DNA of 64,000 nucleotides from Ketobacter sp. (lineage in GTDB: Bacteria; Pseudomonadota; Gammaproteobacteria; Pseudomonadales; Ketobacteraceae): contig NZ_RCHN01000020.1 of the NCBI RefSeq assembly GCF_003671495.1, positions 186,001-250,000 on the forward strand. Reading direction: 5' to 3'. Positions 63,985-64,000 of the stretch are shown in pieces. Numbering within the stretch: position 1 is the first letter of the stretch; each line of letters begins with the position of its first letter. The notes beneath the pieces were generated by a model. That model saw only the letters and a program-made list of their open reading frames with translations, did not search any database and was not told where the DNA came from. The position numbers and the translations under genes were made by a program.

Positions 63985-64000
63985 TCAGCAGCTTTCGATA

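Overview
The window reads as an ordinary stretch of chromosome from a GC-rich gammaproteobacterium, probably a marine member of the Pseudomonadales/Oceanospirillales area. The housekeeping genes are of gammaproteobacterial type: long-form queF, rimO, alaA, pdxB, nfi, htpX and yfbR. The mix of an acetyl-CoA hydrolase/transferase, a TPP enzyme, an aldehyde dehydrogenase, an MMPL exporter and an AbgT carrier would suit a lipid or hydrocarbon user such as the Alcanivorax/Ketobacter group. The genus is a guess. I see no prophage, insertion sequence, CRISPR array or integrase. Genes are packed tightly, with many ATGA-type overlaps.

Layout. 1-5.8 kb: a class III cyclase (5' end outside the window), an AbgT transporter, queF coupled to an ABC-2 exporter, and a histidine phosphatase. 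5.8-9.9 kb: a TetR regulator with a clear promoter and 15-bp palindrome, an MMPL-type RND exporter and a BtuF-like binding protein. 10-15.2 kb: tRNA-Gly, rimO, a DUF2905 protein, a phasin-like helical protein, a bacterial cereblon-type (CULT) protein, yfbR and a PIN-PhoH protein. 15.6-30.2 kb: a GGDEF/EAL protein behind a CRP-like site, then metabolic genes (acetyl-CoA hydrolase, DHOD-like, TPP enzyme, ALDH, amidase), an Atm1-type ABC transporter with an XRE regulator, a glutamine amidotransferase and endonuclease V. 30.3-35.6 kb: tRNA-Glu, an Mpo1-like protein, a peroxide-repair group (OhrR-like regulator, glutathione peroxidase, MsrB) with a 460-bp gene-free region that carries DnaA-box-like sites, then alaA.

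35.6-43.7 kb: a probable four-gene operon of a DUF2760 membrane protein, two divergent Hsp70s and a HAMP-cyclase, divergent from htpX. htpX has a sigma-32-like promoter. 43.8-50.1 kb: an MFS carrier, an AcoX-like NAD-kinase-fold protein, an unknown membrane protein, pdxB, a fructosamine kinase and a 5'-3' exonuclease.

50.4-60.7 kb holds the most striking locus: ten co-directional genes encoding TPR lipoproteins, an ExbB/TolQ channel, two ExbD/TolR proteins, a TonB-like protein with an AgmX/PglI C-terminus, a periplasmic thioredoxin, an acidic exported protein and a final TPR protein. The gene set resembles the core of the Myxococcus Agl-Glt machinery. One of the two ExbD proteins has Asn in place of the proton-carrying Asp. 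The window ends with a YedK/HMCES-type protein, a small membrane protein, an all-alpha dimeric-type dUTPase and a DUF4139 protein.
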